Assembly (NCBI RefSeq): GCF_004348975.1
Contig: NZ_SMFP01000010.1
Location: forward strand, 1-64,000
Source of the DNA: Antarcticimicrobium sediminis
GTDB taxonomy: Bacteria; Pseudomonadota; Alphaproteobacteria; Rhodobacterales; Rhodobacteraceae
Reading direction: 5' to 3'
Length of the DNA stretch: 64,000 nt
The position numbers were made by a program, and so were the translations under genes. Below the pieces are notes generated by a model. That model ran no database searches and was not told the origin of the DNA. It was given only the letters and a program-made list of their open reading frames with translations. Shown here in pieces: positions 26,044 to 35,055 of this stretch. Each line of letters begins with the position of its first letter. Position 1 is the first letter of the stretch.

Positions 26044-27483
26044 ATGACCAAAGCCTCCCTTCCTTCTGTTTCCCCCACCGAGAGCGATGCGCTCTGGAGC
26101 CTGAGCGCGACCCGTATCGCGGCACTCGTCTCGGGAGGCGAGATTTCGGCGCTCGACGTCGCCCGCGCGGCAATGGATCGTCTGAGCGCGGTGAACCCGG
26201 CGCTGAACGCGGTGGTCGATTTCCGTCCCGAAACCGTGATTGCCGCAGCGCAGGCCGTGGACGATGGCCTCGCCGCAGGCCGTGATATGGGGCCGCTCGC
26301 GGGGGTGCCCGTCACGACCAAGGTCAATGTCGATCAGGCCGGGTTTCCCACCACCAACGGGTTGAACGCACTGAAGGATCTGGTTGCCAAGACGAACAAC
26401 CCGGTTGTGCAGAACCTTATCGATGCCGGTGCCGTGCCACTGGGGCGCACCAACACGCCCGCTTTCAGCTATCGGTGGTTCACTTCGAACCTCTTGCACG
26501 GGCGCACGATCAATCCGCGCGGCAAGGGGCTCACGCCGGGGGGGTCGTCCGGTGGTGCGGCGGCGTCCGTGGCGGCGGGGATCGGGGCCATCGCACATGG
26601 CACCGATATTGCCGGTTCGGTGCGTTACCCGGCCTATGCCTGCGGCGTGCATGGTTTGCGTCCGACTATCGGGCGCGTGGCAGCCTGGAACGCCAGCGGC
26701 AAGGATCGCTCGATCGGGCCGCAGATGATGGCGGTGTCTGGGCCGCTGGCGCGCCATGTTGGGGATCTTCGTCTTGCATTGCAGGCGATGATGCGCCCGG
26801 ATGTGCGCGACCCCTTGCATGTGGCGATGCCGTTCAATGGCCCGGATGTGCCGAAACGTGCCGCATTGTGCATTCGTCCCGACGGGATGGACACCGCGCC
26901 CGAAATCGAGGTCGCGCTGCGCGAGGCGGCCGCGCGCCTGGTGGAGGCTGGCTGGATCGTCGAGGAACTGGACGATCTGCCGCCGATCAACGAGGCGGTG
27001 AAGGTGCAGATCATTCTGTGGATGGGCGACAATTACGATGGCCAGGTTGCTGCGGCACAAGCCGAAGGTGACCCGGGCGCGATCGCAGCGTTGGCCGGTC
27101 AACGCGAGTTTGTCGAGGCGCTTGGCGTGCAGGATCTGCCTGAGGCGTTTATCACCCGCTTGGGTATCGTGCGGGCCTGGATGCAATTCATTGCGCGCTA
27201 CCCCGTCGTTTTGCTGCCACCCTGCGGCGAGCTGCCGTTCGAGGATGATCTGGATCTGAAAAGCCCCGAGGACTACGCCCGTGTCTGGCGGGCCCAGGCC
27301 CCTATGCTGGGTCTGCCTGTCACCGGTCTGCCGTCGCTGACGCTCAACACCGGGTTCACACCGAATGGCACACCGGTGGGGGTGCAAATCGTGTCGGGCA
27401 AGTTCCGCGAGGATGTGTGCCTTGACGCAGCCGAGGCGATCGAGGCGCGGATGCCTCCGTGCCCCATCGCCATGCTGCCCTGA
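26044..27483 (+). CDS. Amidase signature family hydrolase, copy 2
   Basis: A 479-residue paralogue of the amidase at 23003. Triad: Lys93 (PVTTKVN), Ser168 (TPGGSSGGAA) and Ser192 (GTDIAGSVRYPA), again spaced by 24. It differs in the region after the catalytic core (for example EEYARVW-type sequence near residue 415 versus EGYEFIYDNQHF in copy 1), so the two likely act on different amides. An in-frame ATG at 26020 overlaps the GGT stop and could be used by coupled translation; it would add 8 residues. Last gene of the operon before the regulator. Confidence 0.9.
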   Translation: MTKASLPSVSPTESDALWSLSATRIAALVSGGEISALDVARAAMDRLSAVNPALNAVVDFRPETVIAAAQAVDDGLAAGRDMGPLAGVPVTTKVNVDQAGFPTTNGLNALKDLVAKTNNPVVQNLIDAGAVPLGRTNTPAFSYRWFTSNLLHGRTINPRGKGLTPGGSSGGAAASVAAGIGAIAHGTDIAGSVRYPAYACGVHGLRPTIGRVAAWNASGKDRSIGPQMMAVSGPLARHVGDLRLALQAMMRPDVRDPLHVAMPFNGPDVPKRAALCIRPDGMDTAPEIEVALREAAARLVEAGWIVEELDDLPPINEAVKVQIILWMGDNYDGQVAAAQAEGDPGAIAALAGQREFVEALGVQDLPEAFITRLGIVRAWMQFIARYPVVLLPPCGELPFEDDLDLKSPEDYARVWRAQAPMLGLPVTGLPSLTLNTGFTPNGTPVGVQIVSGKFREDVCLDAAEAIEARMPPCPIAMLP

Positions 27484-27549
27484 ACGAAACTTGTACGCGA
27501 GACCGGATGGCTCTATGGTCCTGCGCTGGCAAGCGGGGAGGAGACGCCC

Positions 27550-28233
27550 ATGGCCTTAGAAAATCTTCCGCCCGTCACGCGGCAGTCCACCGAGACGATC
27601 GTGACCGAGACATTGCGCGATTACCTGCTGTCAGGAGAAATCTCTCCAGGCGAGCGGCTGACGGAAATTTCGTTGGCCGATCGGCTGGGGGTGGCGCGAT
27701 CGACCGTGCGCACGGCACTGCATCGGCTCAATTCCGAAGGGATCGTTCGACAGATCCCCTATACCGGATGGGAGGTCGCATCGCTCACGGCAAAAGACGT
27801 CTGGGAACTTTGGACTTTGCGCGGGGCGCTGGAAAGCTTGGCTGCGCGCTTGGCTGCAGGGCGCAAGGAGCCGGAAATCAGAGCCGATTTGGTGGCAGCG
27901 CATGATCGATTGATCACGGCCTGCCACGCCAATGACCTGCCCGCGATTATCGAGGCTGATTTCGAGTTTCATCGCCGGATCCTCGCCGCCAGCGGGCATC
28001 ATCTGCTGACCGCGCAATATCGCGTGGTGGAATTTCAGGTGCGATTGTTCATCGCCACGTCGAATACCCATATTGCCACCGGCCCTGATGATATTATCGC
28101 GCAGCATGAACCCCTGATGAGCGCGCTGCTGGACGGCGATGCCGAACGCGCCTCGCAGGAAGCTTGGCTGCACGATGAAAAGGAAGGTCGGCGGCTGATG
28201 GATTGGCTCGCGGGGCAAGCCGCAGCGACATAG
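27550..28233 (+). CDS. GntR-family (FCD) regulator of the amidase/ABC cluster
   Basis: A 227-residue regulator. The winged helix is clear (LRDYLLSGEISPGERLTEI, then RLGVARSTVRTALHRLNSEGIV), and the FCD domain covers about residues 80-215, with EADFEFHRRILAASGHH and AQHEPLMSALLDGDAERAS providing probable metal ligands. A strong ribosome binding site (GGGGAGGAG) precedes the ATG. It closes the cluster and is the best candidate to bind the ATTGT-N2-ACAAT dyads at 13305 and 16132. Effector presumably an acid formed by the pathway. Confidence 0.9.
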   Translation: MALENLPPVTRQSTETIVTETLRDYLLSGEISPGERLTEISLADRLGVARSTVRTALHRLNSEGIVRQIPYTGWEVASLTAKDVWELWTLRGALESLAARLAAGRKEPEIRADLVAAHDRLITACHANDLPAIIEADFEFHRRILAASGHHLLTAQYRVVEFQVRLFIATSNTHIATGPDDIIAQHEPLMSALLDGDAERASQEAWLHDEKEGRRLMDWLAGQAAAT

Positions 28234-28320
28234 TCACAGTCGAATTTGTCACCGACGTTGCCTACTGAGAACGGCAGAGCAAAAGCCCGCCACGGTCGTG
28301 TTCGGCGTCATATGAAAAGG

Positions 28321-28434
28321 TGCGGCACGATTTGAAACACTTTGCCAGCAGCAACAGGTTCCTTTCACACGCGCCAAAACAGCTCCAACAGCCTCGATAT
28401 GAAACAAGAAAGGGTCTGGATATGCCAGCCCCCC
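28321..28434. repeat. Imperfect dispersed repeat, copy B
   Basis: Partner of 10621-10740 in the same orientation. Shared words, in order, are ATTTG-AACACT, GCAACA, CCAACAGCCT-GATAT and CCAGCCCCCC. It sits just after the amidase-cluster regulator, so the two copies frame that cluster. Confidence 0.4.
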
Positions 28435-28572
28435 GCAGATTTGCGTCGCCAGACCGTGACGCCCTCGGTGCGGTTTCCTGATCTTCGACTTTTGCCAGAG
28501 CCGCCGTCGAGCTTGTGGTGCCCCCGATCCCCGCAACACGCCCCTTCGTCCCGGTTTTGACATCCTGACCGC

Positions 28573-28584
28573 CTGTCCCGACAG
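28573..28584. promoter_or_regulatory. Palindrome CTGTCCCGACAG
   Basis: Arms CTGTC and GACAG around a two-base centre, 46 bases before the ATG of the hydratase-like gene. A possible operator; no second copy was noticed. Confidence 0.3.
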
Positions 28585-28630
28585 TACCTTTCTTTTCCGA
28601 GTGCCCTTGTCCCCTCATAAGGAAACCGCC

Positions 28631-29356
28631 ATGCGCCCTGATCTGATTGAAACCTATGTCCGCAGCCTGACGACCGCGCGGCGTACTGGCCTGCCGGTGA
28701 CGCCGCCGCAGATCCTCCCAGATTATGACGAGGCGCTGGCCATCCAGACCCGGGTGCAAGCCACGCTGGGGCCGGTGGCCGGTTTCAAGGTCGGGCCACG
28801 GCCCGAAGGCCCCCCGCTGTTGGCGCCGCTGCCCGCCGCGCGGGTCTTTGCCAGCGGTGCCGAAATCCCGTCGCCGGACAGCACCGGGGTCGAGCTGGAA
28901 ATCGGTTTTGAGGTGATGCAGGCGCCAGGGGATGCGCCGCTGCACCAGCTGTTTCGTCCGCGTCTGGTGATGGAACTGGTCGATACGCGCTTTGGTGGCG
29001 ATGATCTGGAGCCGCTGCAGAAGACCGCCGACATGATACTCAATGACGGGCTGGTGCTGGGGCCGGTGTTGCAGGGGTGGGACGGCCACGATTTCGATAC
29101 GGTGCAGGCGCGTATGACCGGGGCAGGGCGGGTCTTGCTGGACGGGTCGGCCACGGTGCCCGGTGGCTCGGCGCTCGCGAACCTGCGCATGTGCCTCGAT
29201 CACCTTGGCGATCATTGCGGCGGGTTGCAGCCCGGCCAGCATGTCATCACCGGTTCGCTTTGCGGGCTGCCCTGGTTCCCGGTCGGCAGCACCGTCGAGG
29301 CCACGGTGGAGGGCTTTGGAGCGATCCGGGCCGTTCTTGTCCCGCGCGCGAGTTAA
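28631..29356 (+). CDS. 2-keto-4-pentenoate hydratase / FAH-fold enzyme
   Basis: A 241-residue protein of the MhpD/DmpH hydratase and decarboxylase branch of the FAH superfamily. Landmarks are AIQTRVQATLGPVAGFKVG (residues 39-57), the GVELEIGFEV metal-ligand block and GLVLGPVLQGW, with ITGSLCGLPWFPVGSTVEA at the C-terminus. Members add water to 2-hydroxydienoates in meta-cleavage pathways or act on other 2-keto acids. I set the start at the ATG at 28631, which has AAGGAAA upstream; a GTG at 28601 is possible. It is followed 110 bases later by a racemase-like gene and then an ABC importer. Confidence 0.82.
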   Translation: MRPDLIETYVRSLTTARRTGLPVTPPQILPDYDEALAIQTRVQATLGPVAGFKVGPRPEGPPLLAPLPAARVFASGAEIPSPDSTGVELEIGFEVMQAPGDAPLHQLFRPRLVMELVDTRFGGDDLEPLQKTADMILNDGLVLGPVLQGWDGHDFDTVQARMTGAGRVLLDGSATVPGGSALANLRMCLDHLGDHCGGLQPGQHVITGSLCGLPWFPVGSTVEATVEGFGAIRAVLVPRAS

Positions 29357-29466
29357 GCCCGGGGCGCTGAGGGGGGCGGGTGTTGCCGCCGGTTGCGGCC
29401 TGTGGCTGTATGCGGGCGGCGCCGTGGCCGGGCGGTGATCGTCCGGTGCGCCTTGGAGATCCCCGC

Positions 29467-30129
29467 GTGCCCCAGATCCTGCTGATGAACCCCAACGCCA
29501 ATTCCGCGACCACGCGGGCCATGGTTGCGATCGCCTCGAAGATTTTGCCCGGGGTCTCGGGCTGGACCGCGCCAGAGGGCCCGCAGATGATCGTCACCGA
29601 GGCGACGCTGGACGCGGCGGCAGAGCTGGTCGGCGCGGCGGTGCTGCCGGCGTGCGACGGTGTCATCGTCTCGGCCTTTGGCGATCCGGGACGGGCGCGG
29701 TTGGCGGCGCGGCTGTCTTGCCCGGTGCTGGGCATCGGCGCGGCGGCGGCCCGGCAGGCCAGCGCGCTGGCCAGTGCGTCGGGCGACTCCTCAGGCGGTT
29801 CTTCAGGCGGCGGCTTTGCGGTGGTCACCACCACCCCGGATCTGGCGCCCCGGATCGACCGGATGATGGCTGGGCAGGGGGGCGCGGCCTATCTCGGCTG
29901 CTACTTGACGCAGGGAGAGCCCGAGGCGCTGATGCTGGACGCCGCCGCGCTGGACGCCGCCCTGTTGGAGGCCAGCGAACGGGCGGCGCGCGCCGGGGCT
30001 GCGGCGGTGATCATCGGTGGCGGACCGCTGGGAGAAGCCGCAGAGCGGCTGGCCGAGTGCGCCCCGGTGCCGCTGATCTCGCCGATCCGGGCCGCGGCGA
30101 CCGAGATGGCGGCTTTGCTGGCGCGCTGA
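29467..30129 (+). CDS. Asp/Glu racemase family protein without the usual cysteines
   Basis: A 220-residue member of the Asp/Glu/hydantoin racemase superfamily, recognised by its start (VPQILLMNPNANSATTRAM), the VIVSAFGDPGRARLAARL block and the VIIGGGPLGEAAERL block. Active racemases have a catalytic cysteine in each of the last two blocks (as in ACFGDPG and LGCAGM); here they are Ala and Gly, so classical two-base racemisation looks impossible. The GTG start at 29467 has GGAG upstream and matches the family N-terminus. A glycine/serine run, GDSSGGSSGGG, interrupts the middle. It may be a lyase, a decarboxylase or an inactive relative. Confidence 0.75.
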   Translation: MPQILLMNPNANSATTRAMVAIASKILPGVSGWTAPEGPQMIVTEATLDAAAELVGAAVLPACDGVIVSAFGDPGRARLAARLSCPVLGIGAAAARQASALASASGDSSGGSSGGGFAVVTTTPDLAPRIDRMMAGQGGAAYLGCYLTQGEPEALMLDAAALDAALLEASERAARAGAAAVIIGGGPLGEAAERLAECAPVPLISPIRAAATEMAALLAR

Positions 30130-30141
30130 CATCCGCGAGGG

Positions 30142-30186
30142 CGCGCAGACGATCTGAGGACGCGCAAACTGGCTTTCGGACGCGCA
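30142..30186. repeat. Three CGCGCA iterons at 19-20 base spacing
   Basis: CGCGCA begins at 30142, 30161 and 30181, each followed by GA or AA, within three imperfect units of about 20 bases. Two helical turns separate the copies. Located between the racemase-like gene and the binding-protein gene, about 220-270 bases before its start; possibly a regulator-binding array. Confidence 0.35.
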
Positions 30187-30408
30187 GATCTGGTCCAGAG
30201 GGTGGCGCGTTTTTCGGCAGTTTGACAAAATTGCGCGACAAGTTTGGGCACAAGCCGCGGGACCCTTGAACTTTTGGGGGTCTTGACCGGTTTCGGTTCT
30301 GGCCTCTCGTGAAGATCACTTGCCAACCTCCGTGCAGGGAGCGCGCCAGCAATGGCTCGAACAGCACAACAACCGCCCTCGAAGGCGGCCCAACACGGAG
30401 AGTAATTG

Positions 30409-32010
30409 ATGTCGAAACTCGGAAAGGGACTGGGCGCCCTTGTCACAGCCGCAGCGATGGTCTGCGGTTCGCTGGCACAGGCGCAGGGGGTGCTGCGCGT
30501 CGGCATGACCGCGTCGGATATTCCCCTGACCACCGGCCAGACCGACCAGGGCGGCGAAGGCATGCGGTTCATGGGCTATACGGTCTATGACTCGTTGATC
30601 GAATGGGACCTGACCAGCGCGGACAAGCCTTCTGGGCTGATCCCCGGTCTGGCGACCGAGTGGTCGGTGGGCGAGGATCACCTGACCTGGACCTTCAAGC
30701 TGCGCGACGGCGTGACCTTTCACGATGGCTCGGCTTTCACCGCCGAAAACGTGGTCTGGAACTTCGACAAGCTGCTGGATGATGCCTCCGAGCAATACGA
30801 TTCGCGCCAATCCGCGCAGGGCAAGTCGCGCATTCCTGCCGTCGCCTCCTATGAGGCGATCGATGATCTGACCCTGACCATCACCACCAAGGAACCCGAC
30901 GCGACGCTGCCCTACCAACTGGCGTGGATCCTGATGTCGTCCAAGGCCAATTGGGAAGCCCTGGACAAGGACTGGGAAAAGGTCGCGATGACACCCTCGG
31001 GCACCGGCCCCTGGAAACTGCAGGACTTTGTCCCGCGCGAACGCGCCGTGCTGGTGCCGAACGATGCCTATTGGGACGCAACCCGCATCCCCCAGCTGGA
31101 TGAGATGATCCTGATCCCGCTGCCCGAACCGAACGCGCGCGCCGCCGCGCTGATGTCCGGTCAGGTCGATTGGATCGAGGCCCCCGCGCCCGACACCATC
31201 CCGGCGATGCAGGGCAACGGCTTTGCCATTTCGTCCAATGCCTATCCGCACAACTGGACCTGGCACCTGTCGCGGCTCGAAGGCTCGCCCTGGAATGACA
31301 TCCGCGTGCGCAAGGCCGCCAACATGGCGATCGACCGCGAAAGCATGATGCCGCTGCTGGGGGGGCTGATGGTCCCGGCCAAAGGCTTCCTGCCGCCATC
31401 GTCGCAGTGGTTCGGTCACCCGACGTTTGATCCGTCCTACGACCTCGACGCCGCCAAGGCGCTGATGGCAGAGGCGGGCTATGGCCCCGACAACCACCTG
31501 ATGGTCAAGGCGCTGATCTCGCCATCGGGGTCGGGCCAGATGCTGCCGCTGCCGATGAACGAGTTCGTCCAGCAAAGCCTGGCCGAGGTCTATATCGACG
31601 TCGAGTTCATGGTTGTCGAATGGAACCAGATGATCAACCTGTGGCGTGCAGGCGCGGCTGACGAGGCCGTAGATGGCGCGCAGTCGATCAACTTCACCTA
31701 CTTCATCCAGGACCCGTTCACCGGGTTGATCCGTCACCTCGACCAAAACCTGATCGCGCCGAACGGCACCAACTGGGGCCACTACCAAGACCCAGAGATG
31801 CAGGCACTGTTGGAGCAGATCAAGACCACCTTCGACCCCGCCGAACAGACCGCCGTGTTGCAGAAGACGCATGAGAAATACGTCAACGACGCGCTGTTCC
31901 TGTTCGTGACCCACGACGTTGCGCCGCGCGCCATGTCGCCCAAGGTCAAAGGCTTTGTCCAGGCGCAGAACTGGTACCAGAACTTCTCGTCCATCACGAT
32001 CGACGAGTGA
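30409..32010 (+). CDS. Peptide-type ABC substrate-binding protein, second system
   Basis: A 533-residue SBP_bac_5 protein with a signal peptide (residues 1-25, cleavage near SLAQAQG). Landmarks include YTVYDSLIEWD, HLTWTFKLRDGVTFHDGSAF, TPSGTGPWKLQDFVPRERAV and WNDIRVRKAANMAIDRESM. Compared with the first system it has a longer central domain. The ATG at 30409 is used, with GGAGAG upstream. It begins a five-gene importer operon with separate ATPases. The substrate is not readable from sequence; the neighbouring keto-acid and racemase-fold genes hint at a modified amino acid or peptide. Confidence 0.92.
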   Translation: MSKLGKGLGALVTAAAMVCGSLAQAQGVLRVGMTASDIPLTTGQTDQGGEGMRFMGYTVYDSLIEWDLTSADKPSGLIPGLATEWSVGEDHLTWTFKLRDGVTFHDGSAFTAENVVWNFDKLLDDASEQYDSRQSAQGKSRIPAVASYEAIDDLTLTITTKEPDATLPYQLAWILMSSKANWEALDKDWEKVAMTPSGTGPWKLQDFVPRERAVLVPNDAYWDATRIPQLDEMILIPLPEPNARAAALMSGQVDWIEAPAPDTIPAMQGNGFAISSNAYPHNWTWHLSRLEGSPWNDIRVRKAANMAIDRESMMPLLGGLMVPAKGFLPPSSQWFGHPTFDPSYDLDAAKALMAEAGYGPDNHLMVKALISPSGSGQMLPLPMNEFVQQSLAEVYIDVEFMVVEWNQMINLWRAGAADEAVDGAQSINFTYFIQDPFTGLIRHLDQNLIAPNGTNWGHYQDPEMQALLEQIKTTFDPAEQTAVLQKTHEKYVNDALFLFVTHDVAPRAMSPKVKGFVQAQNWYQNFSSITIDE

Positions 32011-32068
32011 TGAAATCGCCCTCGCCCGGATATCGGGCGGGGGCAGCTTTTTCCGAGGGGCGCCCGAC

Positions 32069-33022
32069 TTGCTGACCTATCTCATCCGACGTCTGATCCT
32101 TGTCCTGCCGGTGGCTTTGGGCGTGTCGATCATCTGTTTTCTGCTGGTCCAGATCGCCCCCGGCGATCCGCTGACCGCCATCATGCCGGTGGATGCCACG
32201 GCCGAGGAACAGGACGCCATGCGCGCCGCCTATGGCCTGGATAAGCCGCTGCCGGTGCAATACGCGATCTGGATCGGCAACCTGATTCAGGGCGACATGG
32301 GCCGCTCGATTGCCACCGGGCGCCCGGTCGCCGGCGAGGTCTTCGGCGCGGTCAAGAACTCGCTGCTGCTGGCCGTCAGCGCCGCGGTCATCGCCTTTCC
32401 GATAGGCACCGCCCTTGGCTTTTTGGCCGGTTATTTCCGTGACACCTGGGTTGATCGCGCGGTGACGGCGGTGTCGATCGCCGGCGTCTCGGTGCCGAAC
32501 TACTGGCTGGGCATCGTGCTGGTCATCATCTTTTCGGTCAACCTCAGCTGGCTGCCCTCGATGGGCGCCGGGCCGGGCGGCTCTCAGGACTGGTCGTGGG
32601 ACTGGTTGCACATGCGCCACCTGGTCCTGCCCGCAGTGACGCTGGCGGTGGTGCCGATCGGCATCGTCGCGCGCACCGTGCGCGCCCTCGCCGGAGACAT
32701 CCTGAACCAGGATTTCGTCGATGCCCTCTACGCCAAGGGCATGAGCCGCTTTGACGTGCTGCGCCACGTGGCCCGCAACGCCGCCGCGACCGCGCTGTCG
32801 GTGATGGGGCTGCAACTGGGCTATCTGTTGGGCGGTTCGATCCTGATCGAGACCGTGTTCAACTGGCCCGGCTCGGGGTTCCTGCTGTCGAATGCCATCT
32901 TCCAGCGCGACCTGCCGCTGTTGCAGGGCACCATTCTGGTGCTGGCGCTGTTCTTCGTGGCGATGAACCTGATCGTCGATGTGGTCCAGGCCGCCATCGA
33001 CCCCCGCATCCAGAGGACCTGA
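32069..33022 (+). CDS. Peptide-type ABC permease (DppB-like), second system
   Basis: A 317-residue permease. I use a TTG start at 32069 because it has GAGGGG upstream and yields the family N-terminus (LLTYLIRRLILVLPVALGV). QIAPGDPLTAIMP, the EAA loop YAKGMSRFDVLRHVARNAA and ETVFNWPGSGFLL are present. A longer frame starts inside the binding-protein gene and is not credible. Confidence 0.9.
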   Translation: MLTYLIRRLILVLPVALGVSIICFLLVQIAPGDPLTAIMPVDATAEEQDAMRAAYGLDKPLPVQYAIWIGNLIQGDMGRSIATGRPVAGEVFGAVKNSLLLAVSAAVIAFPIGTALGFLAGYFRDTWVDRAVTAVSIAGVSVPNYWLGIVLVIIFSVNLSWLPSMGAGPGGSQDWSWDWLHMRHLVLPAVTLAVVPIGIVARTVRALAGDILNQDFVDALYAKGMSRFDVLRHVARNAAATALSVMGLQLGYLLGGSILIETVFNWPGSGFLLSNAIFQRDLPLLQGTILVLALFFVAMNLIVDVVQAAIDPRIQRT

Positions 33023-33025
33023 CCC

Positions 33026-33928
33026 ATGGCTGTGGTTGAAACCGATCCCACCGATCCCCGTGCCGCCCCCGACATGGCCGTGGCTAAGCCGCAGGGCTAC
33101 TGGTCCGGCGTGATGTCGCGGCTGGTCCGAGATCCGGTGACGATGCTTTGTGCCGGCGTCGTGCTGGCGCTGATCCTGGCGGCGATCTTTGCGCCCTTCC
33201 TCGGGTTGGGCGATCCCTACAAGGGCTCGATGATCGCCCGGCTTAAGCCGTTGGGCACAGCGGGCCATATCCTTGGCACCGACGAGCAGGGCCGCGACAT
33301 GCTGGTCCGGCTGATTTATGGCGGGCGGCTGACGCTGTTCATCGGGTTGGTGCCGGTGGTGCTGGCCTTCTTCATCGGCTCGGCGCTGGGGATCACCGCG
33401 GGCTATGTCGGCGGGCTGACCAACACGCTGATCATGCGCACGGTGGACGTGTTCTTTGCCTTCCCCTCGGTGCTGCTGGCAATCGCCATTTCCGGCGCGC
33501 TGGGGGCGGGGATCACGAATTCCCTGGTCTCGCTGACGATCGTCTTCGTGCCGCCGATCACCCGCGTTGCCGAGGCCGTCACCTCGGGGGTGCGCAAGCT
33601 CGATTATATCGACGCCGCCCGCGCCACAGGGGCCAGCGCCTGGACGGTGATCCGGGTGCATGTGATCGGCAATGTGCTGTCGCCGATTTTTGTCTATGCA
33701 AGCTCGCTGACCAGCGTCTGCATGATCCTTGCTGCTGGCCTGTCGTTCCTTGGCATCGGTGTGCGCCCACCCGAACCCGAGTGGGGCCTGATGCTGAACA
33801 CGCTGCGCTCTGCGATCTACGTCAACCCGTGGTTGTCGGCGCTGCCCGGCGTGATGATCTTTGTCACCTCGCTGTGCCTGAACCTGCTGAGCGATGGTCT
33901 GAGGAGTGCGATGAATGTCCGTGACTGA
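33026..33928 (+). CDS. Peptide-type ABC permease (DppC-like), second system
   Basis: A 300-residue permease, starting 3 bases after the previous stop. HILGTDEQGRDMLVRLIYGGR and SFLGIGVRPPEPEWGLML are the DppC signatures; the EAA loop reads YIDAARATGASAWTVIRVH. Its 3' end overlaps the ATPase gene by 14 bases. Confidence 0.92.
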   Translation: MAVVETDPTDPRAAPDMAVAKPQGYWSGVMSRLVRDPVTMLCAGVVLALILAAIFAPFLGLGDPYKGSMIARLKPLGTAGHILGTDEQGRDMLVRLIYGGRLTLFIGLVPVVLAFFIGSALGITAGYVGGLTNTLIMRTVDVFFAFPSVLLAIAISGALGAGITNSLVSLTIVFVPPITRVAEAVTSGVRKLDYIDAARATGASAWTVIRVHVIGNVLSPIFVYASSLTSVCMILAAGLSFLGIGVRPPEPEWGLMLNTLRSAIYVNPWLSALPGVMIFVTSLCLNLLSDGLRSAMNVRD

Positions 33929-34964
33929 CACCTATACCCCCGTTCCCGACACCGGCGGCCCGGCGCAGCCGCTGATCTCGGTGCGCGGGTTGCAAAAGCA
34001 CTTTCCCATCAAGGGCGGCATCCTGGGCCGGATGCAGGGCAAGGTGCAGGCGGTCGATGGCGTCTCCTTCGAGGTCAAGAAGGGCGAGACCCTGGGCATC
34101 GTCGGAGAATCCGGCTGCGGCAAGTCCACCACCGCCAAGCTGCTGATCGGCCTGATCGAAAAGGACAAGGGCGAGATCATCTTTGACGGTCACGCGCTTG
34201 GCGAACGGCTGTCGCTGAAGGATCTGCGCCGCGGTGTGCAGATGGTCTTTCAAGATAGCTACGCGACGCTGAATCCGCGGCTGACGATCCTTGACTCGGT
34301 GGCATTTGGCGCGCGGGTGCAGGGGTTGGACGATCCCGACGATCTGGCGCGCAAGATGATGGACCGGGTCGGGCTCGACCCGAACCGCTTTGCCCATCGC
34401 TACCCACACGAGCTGTCCGGCGGTCAGCGTCAAAGGGTCAATATCGCCCGCGCCTTGGCAATGTCTCCGCGTCTGGTGGTGCTGGACGAGGCGGTCTCGG
34501 CGCTGGACAAATCGGTCGAGGCGCAGGTGTTGAACCTGCTCAGCGACCTGCGCGAAGAATTCGGGCTGACCTATGTCTTCATCAGCCACGACTTGAACGT
34601 GGTGCGCTATATCTCGGACCGTATTCTGGTGATGTATCTGGGCGAGGTGGTCGAGGTCGCGCCGGTGGACAGCATATGGAGCGAGCAGGCGCATCCCTAC
34701 ACCCGCTCGCTGTTCTCGGCGATGCCGGCGATGGACCCGGACGAGCGCACCGAGGAGCCGCCGCTGGCGGGCGACCCACCGAACCCGATCAACCCGCCCT
34801 CGGGCTGCCGGTTCCACACCCGCTGCCGCTTTGCCAGCGCGGTCTGCAAGGAACGCGCGCCAAATCTGGCCGGGCTGACGCGGCGCGGTGATCACCTGGT
34901 CGCCTGCCACCTGTATGACGCCGGGTCCGGCCATCCCAAGGCCGGGCAGGGGGTGCCGAAATGA
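33915..34964 (+). CDS. Peptide-type ABC ATP-binding protein (DppF-like)
   Basis: A 349-residue ATPase. Walker [10 protein letters not shown], signature LSGGQRQR and Walker [12 protein letters not shown] are intact, and the C-terminal oligopeptide-transporter extension contains the cysteine cluster [15 protein letters not shown] that binds an iron-sulfur cluster in DppD/DppF relatives. The start overlaps the permease gene. Partner of the ATPase at 35056. Confidence 0.92.
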   Translation: MSVTDTYTPVPDTGGPAQPLISVRGLQKHFPIKGGILGRMQGKVQAVDGVSFEVKKGETLGIVGESGCGKSTTAKLLIGLIEKDKGEIIFDGHALGERLSLKDLRRGVQMVFQDSYATLNPRLTILDSVAFGARVQGLDDPDDLARKMMDRVGLDPNRFAHRYPHELSGGQRQRVNIARALAMSPRLVVLDEAVSALDKSVEAQVLNLLSDLREEFGLTYVFISHDLNVVRYISDRILVMYLGEVVEVAPVDSIWSEQAHPYTRSLFSAMPAMDPDERTEEPPLAGDPPNPINPPSGCRFHTRCRFASAVCKERAPNLAGLTRRGDHLVACHLYDAGSGHPKAGQGVPK

Positions 34965-35055
34965 TCCAGTCGACAGCGCGCCGCGCGATGAAAAAGGTCT
35001 GCCGGACCACCCCGCAAACCGTCCCCCAAGCCACCCCGAAGTAGGAGGAGGACCA

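Larger units (their letters stand above)
28234..28630. other. Intergenic boundary region
   Basis: No gene seen. Contains copy B of an imperfect repeat (28321-28434) and a small palindrome at 28573-28584 before the hydratase-like gene. It separates the amidase cluster from the next one. Confidence 0.45.

Noticed and set aside
31994-33931. Long minus-strand frame over the second peptide permeases
   Set aside because: His/Gln/Arg-rich composition is typical of antisense to GC-rich membrane-protein genes; both plus-strand permeases have full family motifs.
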